Part shown: positions 7,857-16,605 of the stretch, one piece after another
Layout of the letters: the number at the start of each line of letters is the position of its first letter
Position numbering within the stretch: position 1 is the stretch's first letter
Origin: Aeromicrobium sp. 9AM
Lineage (GTDB): Bacteria; Actinomycetota; Actinomycetes; Propionibacteriales; Nocardioidaceae
Reading direction: 5' to 3'
DNA length: 64,000 nt
NCBI RefSeq assembly: GCF_902506105.1
Contig: NZ_LR733304.1
Location: 1,969,458-2,033,457 of the forward strand
The notes under the pieces: model-generated
Seen by the model: only the letters and a program-made list of their open reading frames with translations
Database searches by the model: none
Told to the model about the DNA's origin: nothing
Position numbers and translations under genes: made by a program

Positions 7857-9725
7857 TCAGCGACGTCCTCCGCGGAGGAACGAGCCGATCGCGGCGACGA
7901 CGTTGCCAACGGCCTTCATGAAGCCGATGTGCTCCGTCGTGGCGTGCGCCCGCTTGATGCCGAGCGGCTTGGGAGCCGGCGGCAGGATCAGCGAGTAGGA
8001 CGGCATCCCACCACCGGTCGACGTACGGCTGACCGGCTCCCGACGCATCAAGATGATGAGTCCGGCTGCTGTCATGGGGCCTGCGATGAGCAGGATCCAC
8101 AGCGGCAGGCCACCCGTGTCAGGCAGGAGGTCGTCCTCCTTGGCCGGGTCCTCACCGCCTTCCTCGGGTGACACGCAGTCCGCGGTCGGCAGCTTCTCGT
8201 CGACCGTGACGTTGAAGACCGTCTGACCGGTGAGCACGAACTCCTCGTCCACGACGCTTGCGGTCACCGTGTACTTGCCCGGTCCGTCGTACACCGGCTC
8301 GACCGTGTAGACCACGTTGGGCGTCTCCGCCAGGACGAGCGAACCGTCCTCCTCACAGGTGGCAGGATCCGCGATCGGAGCCTCCGCTGTGAGCTCGGTC
8401 GGAATGATCCCGGCTCCGTCACATGCGCCGTCGTTGTAGAACGCGATGCCTTCCGGAGTCCAGTTCTGGCCGGGATAGTCCATGTCGTTGTAGTGGTAGG
8501 GCGGGATGATGTCGCCCCACTCGACGTGGTTGGCCTTCAGCGTCGGGTTCCAGATCGGACCCTCGTGCTCCGTGTCGTGACCGTTCGCTACGCCGGCCGT
8601 GGCGGGGCCGATCGCGTTGTACGGGTTGACGTTGCTGTTCGTCCGGTGACAGATCGTCAGGTCGACACTGTCGCACTGCGAGCCGGTCAGCTTCTGCGGG
8701 ATGTTCAGGAACTTGAGGAACGGGAAGTTCGTCATGTAGTAGCCAGGCTTCGGCAGCGCCGTGACGATCCGCAGGGTGCCGATCGGGATCACGATGTAGA
8801 ACACCTTGTCGGTGTTGTCGAGAACCAGCCCACCATTGGCGGAGCACGTCGCAGGTGAGACGCTCGCGCCTGCTGCTGTCGGAGAGAGCCCGGCGATCAC
8901 GCACTGCGGTCCGGTCAGCTTCGGCAGGACCGTGATGTGCTCCTCGTAGAGCGGGTTGGTCAGCACGTAGTTGACTGCGGCTGACGCGGTCACCGTGTAG
9001 TCGCCCGGTCCGGTGCCAGCCGGAGTGGCCTCGTAGATGACGCCTGTGGTGGTCGGCAGCACGAGGGTCCCGTCGACGGCACAGTTCGGCGGGGTTGCCG
9101 TCGGCGGCACGGCCGTCGCGTTGATCAGCGGGACCGGCACCTCGTTGGGCAGGTTGCAGTTGTTGTTGTAGATGGCCTGGCCCGCGTCGGTCCAGTTCAT
9201 GCCGGGGAAGTTGACGTTCCCGAAGGTGAACGGCGGGATGATGTCGCCCCAGCCGTCGGCGGGGAAGATTCCTCCGGTGTGACCGGTGTGTCCGTGGAGA
9301 TCTCCACTGGCGTTCGGGGAGTTCTCGACGTAGGGGTTGGTCTCGGACGAGGTGGAGTGGCAGATCTTGATCTTGACCGGTGCCGCTTCCACCGCAGGCG
9401 GGGAGTTGCCGGCGTTCTCGTCGCCGGGCTCCTCAGCCTTGTTCTCGTCACCGGCAGGGGCCGGCTCGTCCTTGGTGTCTGGCGCGTCAGAGGAGTTGTC
9501 CTCGCTGGCCGGCGGAGTCGTGGTGTCCTGGGGCGCGTCCGGAGCAGCCTGAGGAGGATCTTCGGGCAGCGCCTCGGGCGTCGCCTCTTCCTCCTGCGCA
9601 GTGTCGTTGCCGGTGTCGCCGTCCGTGGTCGCTGCTGCGGCCACCGGGTCGTCGTCTGCGACGGCCGGCTGCGCGAGGAACACGCTGGCCGCAATCATCG
9701 CTAGTACGAGCAGAATCTTTTTCAT
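7857..9725 (-). CDS. LPDTG surface protein C, longest paralog
   Basis: A 622-residue paralog of protein B. It has a signal peptide (1-23), an acidic Pro/Asp/Glu-rich segment (24-115), ICHSTSS-TNPY domains at about 121 and 358, and several Cys-containing beta-rich units. Two of the latter share a VxYTV or VIYEAT ... GPGxYTVTAS pattern (about 220-250 and 465-490). An inserted unit with NGGLVLDNTDKVFY lies around 290-350. LPDTG is at 534-538, the helix at 541-560 and a 62-residue tail at 561-622. The tail is identical to that of protein B except near its last residues. The ATG at 9725 has GGATGGAG eight bases upstream. It probably derives from duplication of B or of a common ancestor. Ligand and function unknown. 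Confidence 0.8.
   Translation of the reverse strand: MKKILLVLAMIAASVFLAQPAVADDDPVAAAATTDGDTGNDTAQEEEATPEALPEDPPQAAPDAPQDTTTPPASEDNSSDAPDTKDEPAPAGDENKAEEPGDENAGNSPPAVEAAPVKIKICHSTSSETNPYVENSPNASGDLHGHTGHTGGIFPADGWGDIIPPFTFGNVNFPGMNWTDAGQAIYNNNCNLPNEVPVPLINATAVPPTATPPNCAVDGTLVLPTTTGVIYEATPAGTGPGDYTVTASAAVNYVLTNPLYEEHITVLPKLTGPQCVIAGLSPTAAGASVSPATCSANGGLVLDNTDKVFYIVIPIGTLRIVTALPKPGYYMTNFPFLKFLNIPQKLTGSQCDSVDLTICHRTNSNVNPYNAIGPATAGVANGHDTEHEGPIWNPTLKANHVEWGDIIPPYHYNDMDYPGQNWTPEGIAFYNDGACDGAGIIPTELTAEAPIADPATCEEDGSLVLAETPNVVYTVEPVYDGPGKYTVTASVVDEEFVLTGQTVFNVTVDEKLPTADCVSPEEGGEDPAKEDDLLPDTGGLPLWILLIAGPMTAAGLIILMRREPVSRTSTGGGMPSYSLILPPAPKPLGIKRAHATTEHIGFMKAVGNVVAAIGSFLRGGRR
7894..8129. repeat. 236-bp direct repeat, copy 2 (3' end of gene C)
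   Basis: Partner of 5955-6190. Two mismatches were seen by eye. The sharp boundaries suggest gene conversion or strong constraint on the anchor-tail segment. Confidence 0.85.
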
Positions 9726-9731
9726 CTGGAA

Positions 9732-9767
9732 AACTCCATCCGTATCGCCCCTGCACGGAACGGTTCG
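9732..9767 (-). promoter_or_regulatory. Conserved 5' leader box, LPDTG gene C
   Basis: The minus-strand box CGAACCGTTCC, GTGCAGGGGCGATACGGATGGAGTT directly precedes the start. Upstream are a perfect hairpin (CAGGGGAA/TTCCCCTG, about 9778-9795) and the shared GGCGCACTCCCA box (9811-9826). A short inverted repeat TGACTA/TAGTCA at 9930-9948 sits closer to the end of the DUF4118 gene. Confidence 0.6.
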
Positions 9768-9970
9768 AGTCGTAGACAGGGGAAAGTTCCCCTGCTGCGG
9801 TTCGGCCGGGCAAATGGGAGTGCGCCTCGACCTGTGATTACTCAGACAACTGCATCAGTTGGGGTACGTCACGCTCAAATGGGACATAGAGCCTGAAATT
9901 CGAGGGTTTGGGCGCGATTCCATCACGAATGACTAGGGTGGCTAGTCACGATGAGCCAGCCTGTTAAGGA

Positions 9971-10738
9971 CTAGACGTTAGTGATGGTTGCGCCGACCTG
10001 GTCAGCCAGCAGGACGGCCACCTGACGCCGCTCGAGCGTCGGTCGTACGATCTGGGTCGCGGCGACGATCAGGAACACACCCGCCACGCGCCCGCTGCGC
10101 CGCGCAGGCAGCACGACCTCGCCGAGCGTCGGGAGACCGTCACGGTCGACGTTGAGCATCCTCCCCCGCAGCCGCACCTCGCCGTCCGCCTCGATCACGG
10201 CGCCGTCAGCAGGGACCGCTCCGGCTTCGATGAACTGGCACGAGTCGACGTCGAGGAGCTCCGCGATGTGGGCAGCGACCTGATCGGCTAGGGCTCTGGG
10301 CGAGAACTGGCCCGAGATGATCTGGGACGTGGCCATGAGCCCGTTGAGGTGGCCTGCCCGGCGACTGGCCTCGGCCTGCTGGCGACCGCCCCAGATCGCG
10401 AGCTCTGTCACGGCGACTCCCACCAGCACCAACAAGAGGGTGACCTCGAGATCGTCCGAGTCCTCGATCGTGAACCGATGGAACGGCTCGGTGAGGAAGA
10501 AGTCGAACCACAACCCCCCGGAGACCGCCGCCACGATCCCGGCGACCCGGTCGCCCGTCGTGGCAGCGCCCACGACGATGGCGACCAGCACGAGTGCTGC
10601 CGTAGCCGCCGTGACGTCACCCCTCAGGTGCGCCGCCACGGCGCACCACACGAGAGGCAGACCTGCCGCGAGCGCGAGCACGAACGATCGATGCTGCCGG
10701 AACCATCGGGTGCCCATGAGTCCATGGTTGCGCGCCAC
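9971..10738 (-). CDS. KdpD-like DUF4118 membrane protein without kinase domain
   Basis: A 255-residue protein with four hydrophobic segments (about 18-115) of the DUF4118 type found in KdpD, including the FDFFLTEPFHRFTI signature. A soluble GAF-like part of about 130 residues follows. There is no His-kinase H box or ATP-binding domain. It lies 76 bp behind kdpE with its own 11-bp-spaced GTCAAG repeat upstream, so it looks like a Kdp regulon member that could sense membrane or ionic state or modulate KdpD. The GTG at 10738 gives MARNHGLMG. An ATG at 10717 is an alternative start, and neither has a clear ribosome site. Confidence 0.7.
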   Translation of the reverse strand: MARNHGLMGTRWFRQHRSFVLALAAGLPLVWCAVAAHLRGDVTAATAALVLVAIVVGAATTGDRVAGIVAAVSGGLWFDFFLTEPFHRFTIEDSDDLEVTLLLVLVGVAVTELAIWGGRQQAEASRRAGHLNGLMATSQIISGQFSPRALADQVAAHIAELLDVDSCQFIEAGAVPADGAVIEADGEVRLRGRMLNVDRDGLPTLGEVVLPARRSGRVAGVFLIVAATQIVRPTLERRQVAVLLADQVGATITNV

Positions 10739-10765
10739 AACCGGGTTTGATCGACCACGCCGAAA

Positions 10766-10786
10766 CCTTGACGCGATCTTGACGCC
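10766..10786 (-). promoter_or_regulatory. Putative KdpE site upstream of the DUF4118 gene
   Basis: On the minus strand GTCAAG occurs twice, 11 bp apart (GCGTCAAGATCGCGTCAAGG). It has the same sequence and spacing as the repeat upstream of kdpF. Eleven-bp direct repeats are typical of OmpR/PhoB-family regulators such as KdpE. Confidence 0.6.
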
Positions 10787-10813
10787 GGCGCTGTCGAACG
10801 CTGACCCGCGCGG

Positions 10814-11488
10814 TCAGACGACGAGCCGGTAGCCGATGCCGGGATCGGTGATGAACATCGACGGCTTCGAGGGGTCGCGCTCGAGCTTGCGCCGGATCTG
10901 GGCGAGATAGACGCGCAGGTAGTTGGTCTCCCGGTCGTAGGCCGGTCCCCACACCTCGTGCAGCAGCTCCCCCTGGCGCACCAGACGGCCCTCGCGCCGC
11001 GCCAGCACCTCCACGATGTGCCACTCGGTGGGCGTCAGGCGTACGTTCTCGCCCGCCCGCGTCGCCTTGCGCTCGGTGACGTCCAGGCGTACGTCACCGG
11101 ACTCGACGACCAGCGGAGCGCCGTCGCCGCCGCTGCGCCGGATGGCGGCGCGAACCCGGGCCAGCAGCTCCTCCATGTCGAACGGCTTCGTGACGTAGTC
11201 GTCGGCTCCCTCGTCGAGCGCCTCGACCTTGTCGTCCGACTCGTGCCGGGCCGAGAGGACGACGACCGGCACCTTTGTGTAGGCCCGCAACCGCTTGAGC
11301 ACTGCGACGCCGTCGAGGTCCGGCAGCCCGAGGTCGAGGATCACGACGTCGGGCATGCGCTCGTCGACGATCTGCAGGGCCGAGCGTCCGTCACCGGCCG
11401 TCTCGACGTCATAACCCCTGGCGCGCAGGTTGATCGACAGCGTGCGGAGGATCGCCGGGTCGTCGTCGACGGCGAGCACGAACGTCAT
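10814..11488 (-). CDS. kdpE: KdpE response regulator
   Basis: A 224-residue OmpR-family response regulator. The receiver domain has the acidic pair DD at 8-9, phospho-acceptor Asp52 in LDLGLPD and the conserved Lys in YVTKPFD. The C-terminal winged helix includes LTPTEWHIVEVLARREG and the NYLRVYLAQIRRKLE recognition region. KdpE activates kdpFABC when K+ is low or turgor drops. Its start overlaps the end of kdpD by 4 bp, so the two are translationally coupled. It is the last gene of the kdpFABCDE run. Confidence 0.95.
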   Translation of the reverse strand: MTFVLAVDDDPAILRTLSINLRARGYDVETAGDGRSALQIVDERMPDVVILDLGLPDLDGVAVLKRLRAYTKVPVVVLSARHESDDKVEALDEGADDYVTKPFDMEELLARVRAAIRRSGGDGAPLVVESGDVRLDVTERKATRAGENVRLTPTEWHIVEVLARREGRLVRQGELLHEVWGPAYDRETNYLRVYLAQIRRKLERDPSKPSMFITDPGIGYRLVV

Positions 11489-14013
11489 GTCTGCCCTCCA
11501 TCGAGCACCGTTCCGGTCAGCGGCAGGTCCAGGACGAACGTGAGTCCGCCGCCGGGCGTGTCTTCGACGGTCAACGTACCGCCCATGGCCTCGGTCAGGC
11601 CGCGTGCGACGGCGAGCCCCAGTCCGATGCCCTCGCCGCGCGGAACGTCGCCGAGTCGCTGGAACGGTTCGAAGAGTCGCTCGCGCTGGTCGAGCGGCAC
11701 GCCGGGACCGGTGTCGATGACCCGGATCAGTGCCCGCGTGCCCGCAGCGGAGGCGTCGACGCGTACGCGCGAATCCGCGCTCGCGTACGCCAGGGCGTTG
11801 CCCGCGAGGTTGGCGACGACCCGCTCCAGCAGGCCCGCATCGGCGACGACGAGGGCAGCGTCGTCCGCGACATCGGTGTCGACCCGTTCCCTGCCCACCA
11901 ACGAGGACAGCGCGGTCTGGATCGTGGCCTCCAGCTCGACCTCGTCGACGTGGGCGTTGATCGCACCCATCTGCAGCCGGCTCATGTCGAGCAGGTTGGC
12001 GACCAGGTCGTCCAGCCGGTCCGCGCCCTCCTCGACAGTCGCGAGCAGCGTCTCCTCATCCTCGGGCGACCACGCGATCTGGTCGTTGCGGAGGCTGCTG
12101 ACGGCGGCCTTGACGGCGGCGAGCGGCGATCGGAGGTCGTGGGAGACAGCCGCGAGGAGCGCTGTGCGGGTGCGGTCGGTCTCCTCCAGGACCCGGCGCT
12201 CGCTGCTGGCCTTCATCGCGCGTCGGCGCTCGCCCAGGACCGACGCGTGCGCCGCGTACGCCTTGAGGAGTCGCTGGTCGGCCGCAGCCAGGGACCGGCC
12301 GATCAGCGCGAGGTGGGACTCGTCGTCGACCTTGACGCTGACGTCGGCGGCATCCAGGTTGGGGATCGGCGCACCGTAGCCGATCGTGATCTCGCCGTCC
12401 GTCCCGATGATCGCCGCACCCCGCATGCCGAACAGCTCGCATGCGCTGGCGAGCAACGTTCGCATGTCGCCCGCGTGCAGCAGGCTGTGGGACAGCACCG
12501 TGAGCGCGTCCGCCTCGGCGCTCGCCTTCTCGGCCTGCACGGTTCGGCGGGCCGCGAGATCCACGACCGACGACACCGCGATCGCAACGATGACGAACAG
12601 CACGAGCGCGAAGGCGTTCTCCCCGCTCGCCACCGTGAGCCGGTGGAACGGCGGCGTGAAGAAGAAGTTGAGTGCGAAGCCGCTGACGAAGGCGCTGACG
12701 ATCGCCGGACGGAGGCCACCGGTGATCGCGGTCGCCACGACGAGCGCCATGTAGAGCATCGACTCGGTCGGCAGGCCGTGGAAGTCGGGGGTCGCCAGCA
12801 GCAGCGCCGACAGGACCAGCGGGCCGAGAGCTCCCATCGCATACCCGTATGCCAGTCGCCGCCGGCTCAGCTCCGGCGTCCCCCGGATGTTGCGATGCTT
12901 CCTGCGGGCCTGGTCGTGCGTCACGATGTGCACGTCGATGTCGCCGGACTCGGAGATCACGATCTCCCCGATGCCCGGGTTGGCGAGCGTCGAGATGCGG
13001 CCCCGTCGGCTGGCCCCGATCAGCACCTGCGTCGCGTTCTCCGCCTTGGCGAACTCGAGGATCGCGGTGGCCGGGTCATCGCCGACGACGGTGTGGAACG
13101 TCCCGCCCATGTCCTCGGTCATCACGTGCAGCTTGTGCAGCCGGGCCGGGTCCATCTGGACGAGGCCGTCGCCGCGCGTCACGTAGAGCGCCAGCCACTC
13201 CCCTCCTCCGATGCGCGATGCGATGCGTGCCGCCCGGCGCAGCAGCACCTCCGACTCCGGGCCACCGGTCACCGCCACGACGATCCGCTCGCGAGCCGCC
13301 CAGGTCGAGTCGATCCCGTGCTGGTCCCGGTAACGGTCGAGCCCTTCGTCGACCCGATCGGCGAGCCACAGCAGTGCGAGCTCGCGCAGGGCCGTCAGGT
13401 TGCCCTCGCGGAAGAACTGCGACAGGGCCGCGTCGACCTTGTCGGGCGCATAGATGTTGCCGTGCGCCATCCGGCGGCGCAGCGCCTGCGGGCTCATGTC
13501 GGTGAGCTCGATGGCGTCCGCCTGGCGTACGACCTTGTCCGGCACCGTCTCCTGCTGACGGATGCCGGTGATCGACTCGACGACGTCGTTGAGCGACTCG
13601 AGGTGCTGGATGTTGACCGTGGTGATGACGCAGATGCCGGCGTCGAGCAACGCCTCGACGTCCTGCCAGCGCTTCTCGTTCTGGGCACCCGGGATGTTGG
13701 TGTGGGCGAGCTCGTCGACCAGCACCACCTCGGGATGCCTCACGAGCACCGCGTCGAGATCCATCTCCTGGTGCACGGTGCCCTTGTGCTCGATGCTCCG
13801 GCGCGGGATCACCTCCAGCTCGCCGATCTGCTCCTCGGTGTGCACGCGGCCATGCGTCTCGACGTACCCGATGACCACATCGGTGCCTCTGGCTGCGCGA
13901 CGCTGCCCCTCGTCGAGCATCGCGAACGTCTTGCCGACGCCGGGCGAGGCACCCAGGTACACCCGCAGGATGCCCCGCTGCCTCGCCTCGTTGCGCACGC
14001 TCTCAGTGTGCAC
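11485..14013 (-). CDS. kdpD: KdpD sensor histidine kinase
   Basis: An 842-residue KdpD. The N-terminal KdpD domain has Walker A (GASPGVGKT) and VVLVDELAHTN. It is followed by a universal-stress-protein-like domain, four membrane segments of DUF4118 (with NFFFTPPFHRLTV), a GAF region, the H box SHDLRSPLAA around residue 630 and N/G boxes (NLAGNALAYA, DTGPGVP, GIGLGLAV). It senses K+ limitation and phosphorylates KdpE. The GTG start at 14013 is 12 bp behind kdpC. All catalytic motifs are intact and the length is normal for actinobacteria. Confidence 0.95.
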   Translation of the reverse strand: MHTESVRNEARQRGILRVYLGASPGVGKTFAMLDEGQRRAARGTDVVIGYVETHGRVHTEEQIGELEVIPRRSIEHKGTVHQEMDLDAVLVRHPEVVLVDELAHTNIPGAQNEKRWQDVEALLDAGICVITTVNIQHLESLNDVVESITGIRQQETVPDKVVRQADAIELTDMSPQALRRRMAHGNIYAPDKVDAALSQFFREGNLTALRELALLWLADRVDEGLDRYRDQHGIDSTWAARERIVVAVTGGPESEVLLRRAARIASRIGGGEWLALYVTRGDGLVQMDPARLHKLHVMTEDMGGTFHTVVGDDPATAILEFAKAENATQVLIGASRRGRISTLANPGIGEIVISESGDIDVHIVTHDQARRKHRNIRGTPELSRRRLAYGYAMGALGPLVLSALLLATPDFHGLPTESMLYMALVVATAITGGLRPAIVSAFVSGFALNFFFTPPFHRLTVASGENAFALVLFVIVAIAVSSVVDLAARRTVQAEKASAEADALTVLSHSLLHAGDMRTLLASACELFGMRGAAIIGTDGEITIGYGAPIPNLDAADVSVKVDDESHLALIGRSLAAADQRLLKAYAAHASVLGERRRAMKASSERRVLEETDRTRTALLAAVSHDLRSPLAAVKAAVSSLRNDQIAWSPEDEETLLATVEEGADRLDDLVANLLDMSRLQMGAINAHVDEVELEATIQTALSSLVGRERVDTDVADDAALVVADAGLLERVVANLAGNALAYASADSRVRVDASAAGTRALIRVIDTGPGVPLDQRERLFEPFQRLGDVPRGEGIGLGLAVARGLTEAMGGTLTVEDTPGGGLTFVLDLPLTGTVLDGGQT

Positions 14014-14025
14014 CTTGGCCCGCCG

Positions 14026-14604
14026 TCACAGTCGTTCGAGCGTCAGGTTGAGCCTCAGGACATTGACTTTCGGCTCCCCCAGGAACCCCAGCTGGCGACC
14101 CGAGGTGTTGTCCCTGACGAGCGCCCTGACGGCCGACGCCGAGAGGTTGCGCTCCCTTGCCACCCGGTCCACCTGCAGGGCCGCGTATTCCGGTGAGATG
14201 TACGGGTCGAGCCCCGAGGCCGATGCCGTGACGGCGTCGGCGGGAATCTCCGACACGTCGACGCCCTCGGTCCTGGCGATCTCCTGCTGACGCTCCTTGA
14301 TCGCCTTCAGCAGGTCCGGGTTGGACGGTCCGAGGTTGGACGGGGCCGAGGCCAGCCCGTCGTACTCCGCCGCGGAGGGTCGGCCGTGGAACCACTCGGG
14401 ATCCTTGACCTTGAAGTTCTGGCCAATGATGGCCGAGCCGACGTCCTTGCCGTCCTGCGACACGATCTGCCCGTTCGCCTTGTCGTGGAACGCGACCTGC
14501 CCGACGCCCCACACCGCTGCGGGGTACGCGATCCCGAGCACCACGGTCATGACGAGCAGGATCTTGAGGCCGACGAAGGTCTGGCGGATGAAGTCTTTGT
14601 TCAT
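14026..14604 (-). CDS. kdpC: KdpC, K+-transporting ATPase subunit C
   Basis: A 192-residue KdpC with one N-terminal membrane helix (about 13-33) and a periplasm-facing soluble domain. Family signatures are the VKDPEWFHGRPSAAEYDG segment, SNLGPSNPDL and ALVRDNTSGRQLGFLGEP near the end. It stabilises the KdpFABC complex and promotes high-affinity K+ binding. It starts 3 bp after the kdpB stop and belongs to the same transcript. Confidence 0.95.
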   Translation of the reverse strand: MNKDFIRQTFVGLKILLVMTVVLGIAYPAAVWGVGQVAFHDKANGQIVSQDGKDVGSAIIGQNFKVKDPEWFHGRPSAAEYDGLASAPSNLGPSNPDLLKAIKERQQEIARTEGVDVSEIPADAVTASASGLDPYISPEYAALQVDRVARERNLSASAVRALVRDNTSGRQLGFLGEPKVNVLRLNLTLERL

Positions 14605-14607
14605 GGG

Positions 14608-16605
14608 TTATCCGATTCCTGGGATGGTCGAGACGATGAGGTCGATGAGCTTGATCCCGATGAACGGTGCGATCACGCCACCGACGCCGTAGACCAAGAT
14701 GTTGCGGCGCAGCACCGACTCGGCCGACGCGGCGCGGAACTTGACCCCCTTCAGGGCGAGCGGGATCAGCGCCACGATGACCAGCGCGTTGAAGATCACG
14801 GCGGACGTGATCGCCGACGTCGGCGTCGAGAGCTTCATGATGTTGAGCGAGTCCAGCGAGGGGTACGCCGCCAGGAACATCGCCGGGATGATCGCGAAGT
14901 ACTTGGCGACATCGTTGGCGATCGAGAACGTCGTCAGGGCTCCGCGGGTGATGAGCAGCTGCTTGCCGATGGCGACGATGTCGATCAGCTTGGTCGGGTC
15001 GGAGTCGAGGTCGACCATGTTGCCGGCCTCCTTGGCAGCGGACGTGCCGGAGTTCATCGCCACCCCGACGTCGGCGGCAGCCAGTGCGGGAGCGTCGTTG
15101 GTGCCGTCACCCGTCATTGCGACGAGGCGACCGCCCTCCTGCTCCTTGTGGATCAGCCGCATCTTGTCCTCAGGGGTGGCCTCGGCGAGGAAGTCGTCGA
15201 CGCCGGCCTCCGCCGCGATCGATGCGGCCGTCAGCGGGTTGTCGCCCGTGATCATGACGGTCCTGATGCCCATGCGACGCAGCTCGGCGAAGCGTTCGGT
15301 CATGCCCTCCTTGACGACGTCCTTGAGGTGCACGACGCCGAGGACCTTCGCGCCCTGCCCGTTCGACTCCGCGACCACGAGGGGCGTACCGCCACTGCCG
15401 GCGATCTCGTCGATCGTCAGGCGCACGCCGGGATCCATGTCCCGACCGACCCACGCGGCCACCGACGAGCCCGCTCCCTTGCGGACCGTGCGTCCGTCTG
15501 CCAGATCGACACCGGACATCCGGGTCTGCGCCGTGAACTCGACGAACTCGGCTCCGACCGGGAGGTCGTTGTCGTCGGCTCCCTGAGCCAGCGCGAGCTC
15601 GACGATCGAGCGGCCCTCGGGCGTCTGGTCCGCGAGGCTCGAGAGCCGTGCCGCATCGCGCATCTGCTCGACCGTGACCCCCTCCGCCGGGACGAACCGC
15701 GAGGCCTGCCGGTTGCCGTACGTGATGGTGCCGGTCTTGTCGAGCAGCAACGTGCTGACGTCACCGGCGGCCTCCACCGCGCGGCCCGACATGGCCAGCA
15801 CGTTGACCCGCACGAGCCGGTCCATGCCGGCGATGCCGATCGCGCTCAGCAATGCGCCGATCGTGGTCGGGATGAGGCACACCAGAAGCGCCACCAGGAC
15901 CAAGGTGCTCTGCGGAGCGCCCGCGTAGTCCGCCATCGGTCGCAGCGTGGCCACCGCCAGCAGGAACACGATCGTCAGGCTCACCAGCAGGATCGAGAGG
16001 GCGATCTCGTTGGGCGTCTTGCGGCGTGACGCACCCTCGACCAGCGCGATCATCCGGTCGAGGAACGTCTCGCCCGGCGCCGAGGTGATCTCGACGACGA
16101 TCTGGTCCGACAGCACCTTGGTGCCGCCGGTGACGGCCGATCGATCGCCACCGGCCTCCCGGATGACGGGAGCCGACTCTCCGGTGATCGCCGACTCGTC
16201 GACCGAGGCGACACCTTCGACGACGTCGCCGTCGCCGGGGATGACCTCGCCGGCCTGGACCAGGACACGGTCACCCTTCTTGAGTGCCGTGCCGGCGACC
16301 TGCGACTCGGTGCCGTCGGGGTTGATCCGAAGCGCCGTGACATCCGTACGAGCGGCACGCAGCGAGGCGGCCTGCGCCTTGCCGCGGCCCTCCGCGACGG
16401 CTTCGGCGAGGTTGCCGAAGACGACCGTCAGCCAGAGCCACACCGCGACGGTCCAGGCGAACACGCTGGGATCGGTGATCGCGATGACGGTCGTCATCAA
16501 CGACCCGATCCAGACGATGAACATGACCGGGCTGCGCCACAAGTGGCGTGGGTCGAGCTTGCGCAGGGCCTGAGGCAGCTGCGAAAGGAGGGAGTGGAGC
16601 GTCAT
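14608..16605 (-). CDS. kdpB: KdpB, catalytic P-type ATPase subunit
   Basis: A 665-residue P-type ATPase. The actuator loop TGES is at about 141-144, the phosphorylation motif DKTGT has its Asp near residue 289, and the hinge motif is [19 protein letters not shown] in the membrane region is typical of KdpB rather than other P-type pumps. ATP hydrolysis here drives K+ moved through KdpA. The ATG at 16605 overlaps the kdpA stop as ATGA. The frame is open far upstream, but that part is a shadow of kdpA. Confidence 0.95.
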   Translation of the reverse strand: MTLHSLLSQLPQALRKLDPRHLWRSPVMFIVWIGSLMTTVIAITDPSVFAWTVAVWLWLTVVFGNLAEAVAEGRGKAQAASLRAARTDVTALRINPDGTESQVAGTALKKGDRVLVQAGEVIPGDGDVVEGVASVDESAITGESAPVIREAGGDRSAVTGGTKVLSDQIVVEITSAPGETFLDRMIALVEGASRRKTPNEIALSILLVSLTIVFLLAVATLRPMADYAGAPQSTLVLVALLVCLIPTTIGALLSAIGIAGMDRLVRVNVLAMSGRAVEAAGDVSTLLLDKTGTITYGNRQASRFVPAEGVTVEQMRDAARLSSLADQTPEGRSIVELALAQGADDNDLPVGAEFVEFTAQTRMSGVDLADGRTVRKGAGSSVAAWVGRDMDPGVRLTIDEIAGSGGTPLVVAESNGQGAKVLGVVHLKDVVKEGMTERFAELRRMGIRTVMITGDNPLTAASIAAEAGVDDFLAEATPEDKMRLIHKEQEGGRLVAMTGDGTNDAPALAAADVGVAMNSGTSAAKEAGNMVDLDSDPTKLIDIVAIGKQLLITRGALTTFSIANDVAKYFAIIPAMFLAAYPSLDSLNIMKLSTPTSAITSAVIFNALVIVALIPLALKGVKFRAASAESVLRRNILVYGVGGVIAPFIGIKLIDLIVSTIPGIG

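Noticed and set aside
9726..9840. A known riboswitch class (c-di-AMP, c-di-GMP, cobalamin) in the LPDTG gene leaders
   Set aside because: Conserved signatures of these classes could not be found. The leader is reported only as an unnamed conserved element.
11950..14196. A 748-codon plus-strand frame opposite kdpD
   Set aside because: KdpD has all its motifs on the minus strand. The antisense product shows no recognisable fold and begins and ends at arbitrary places.
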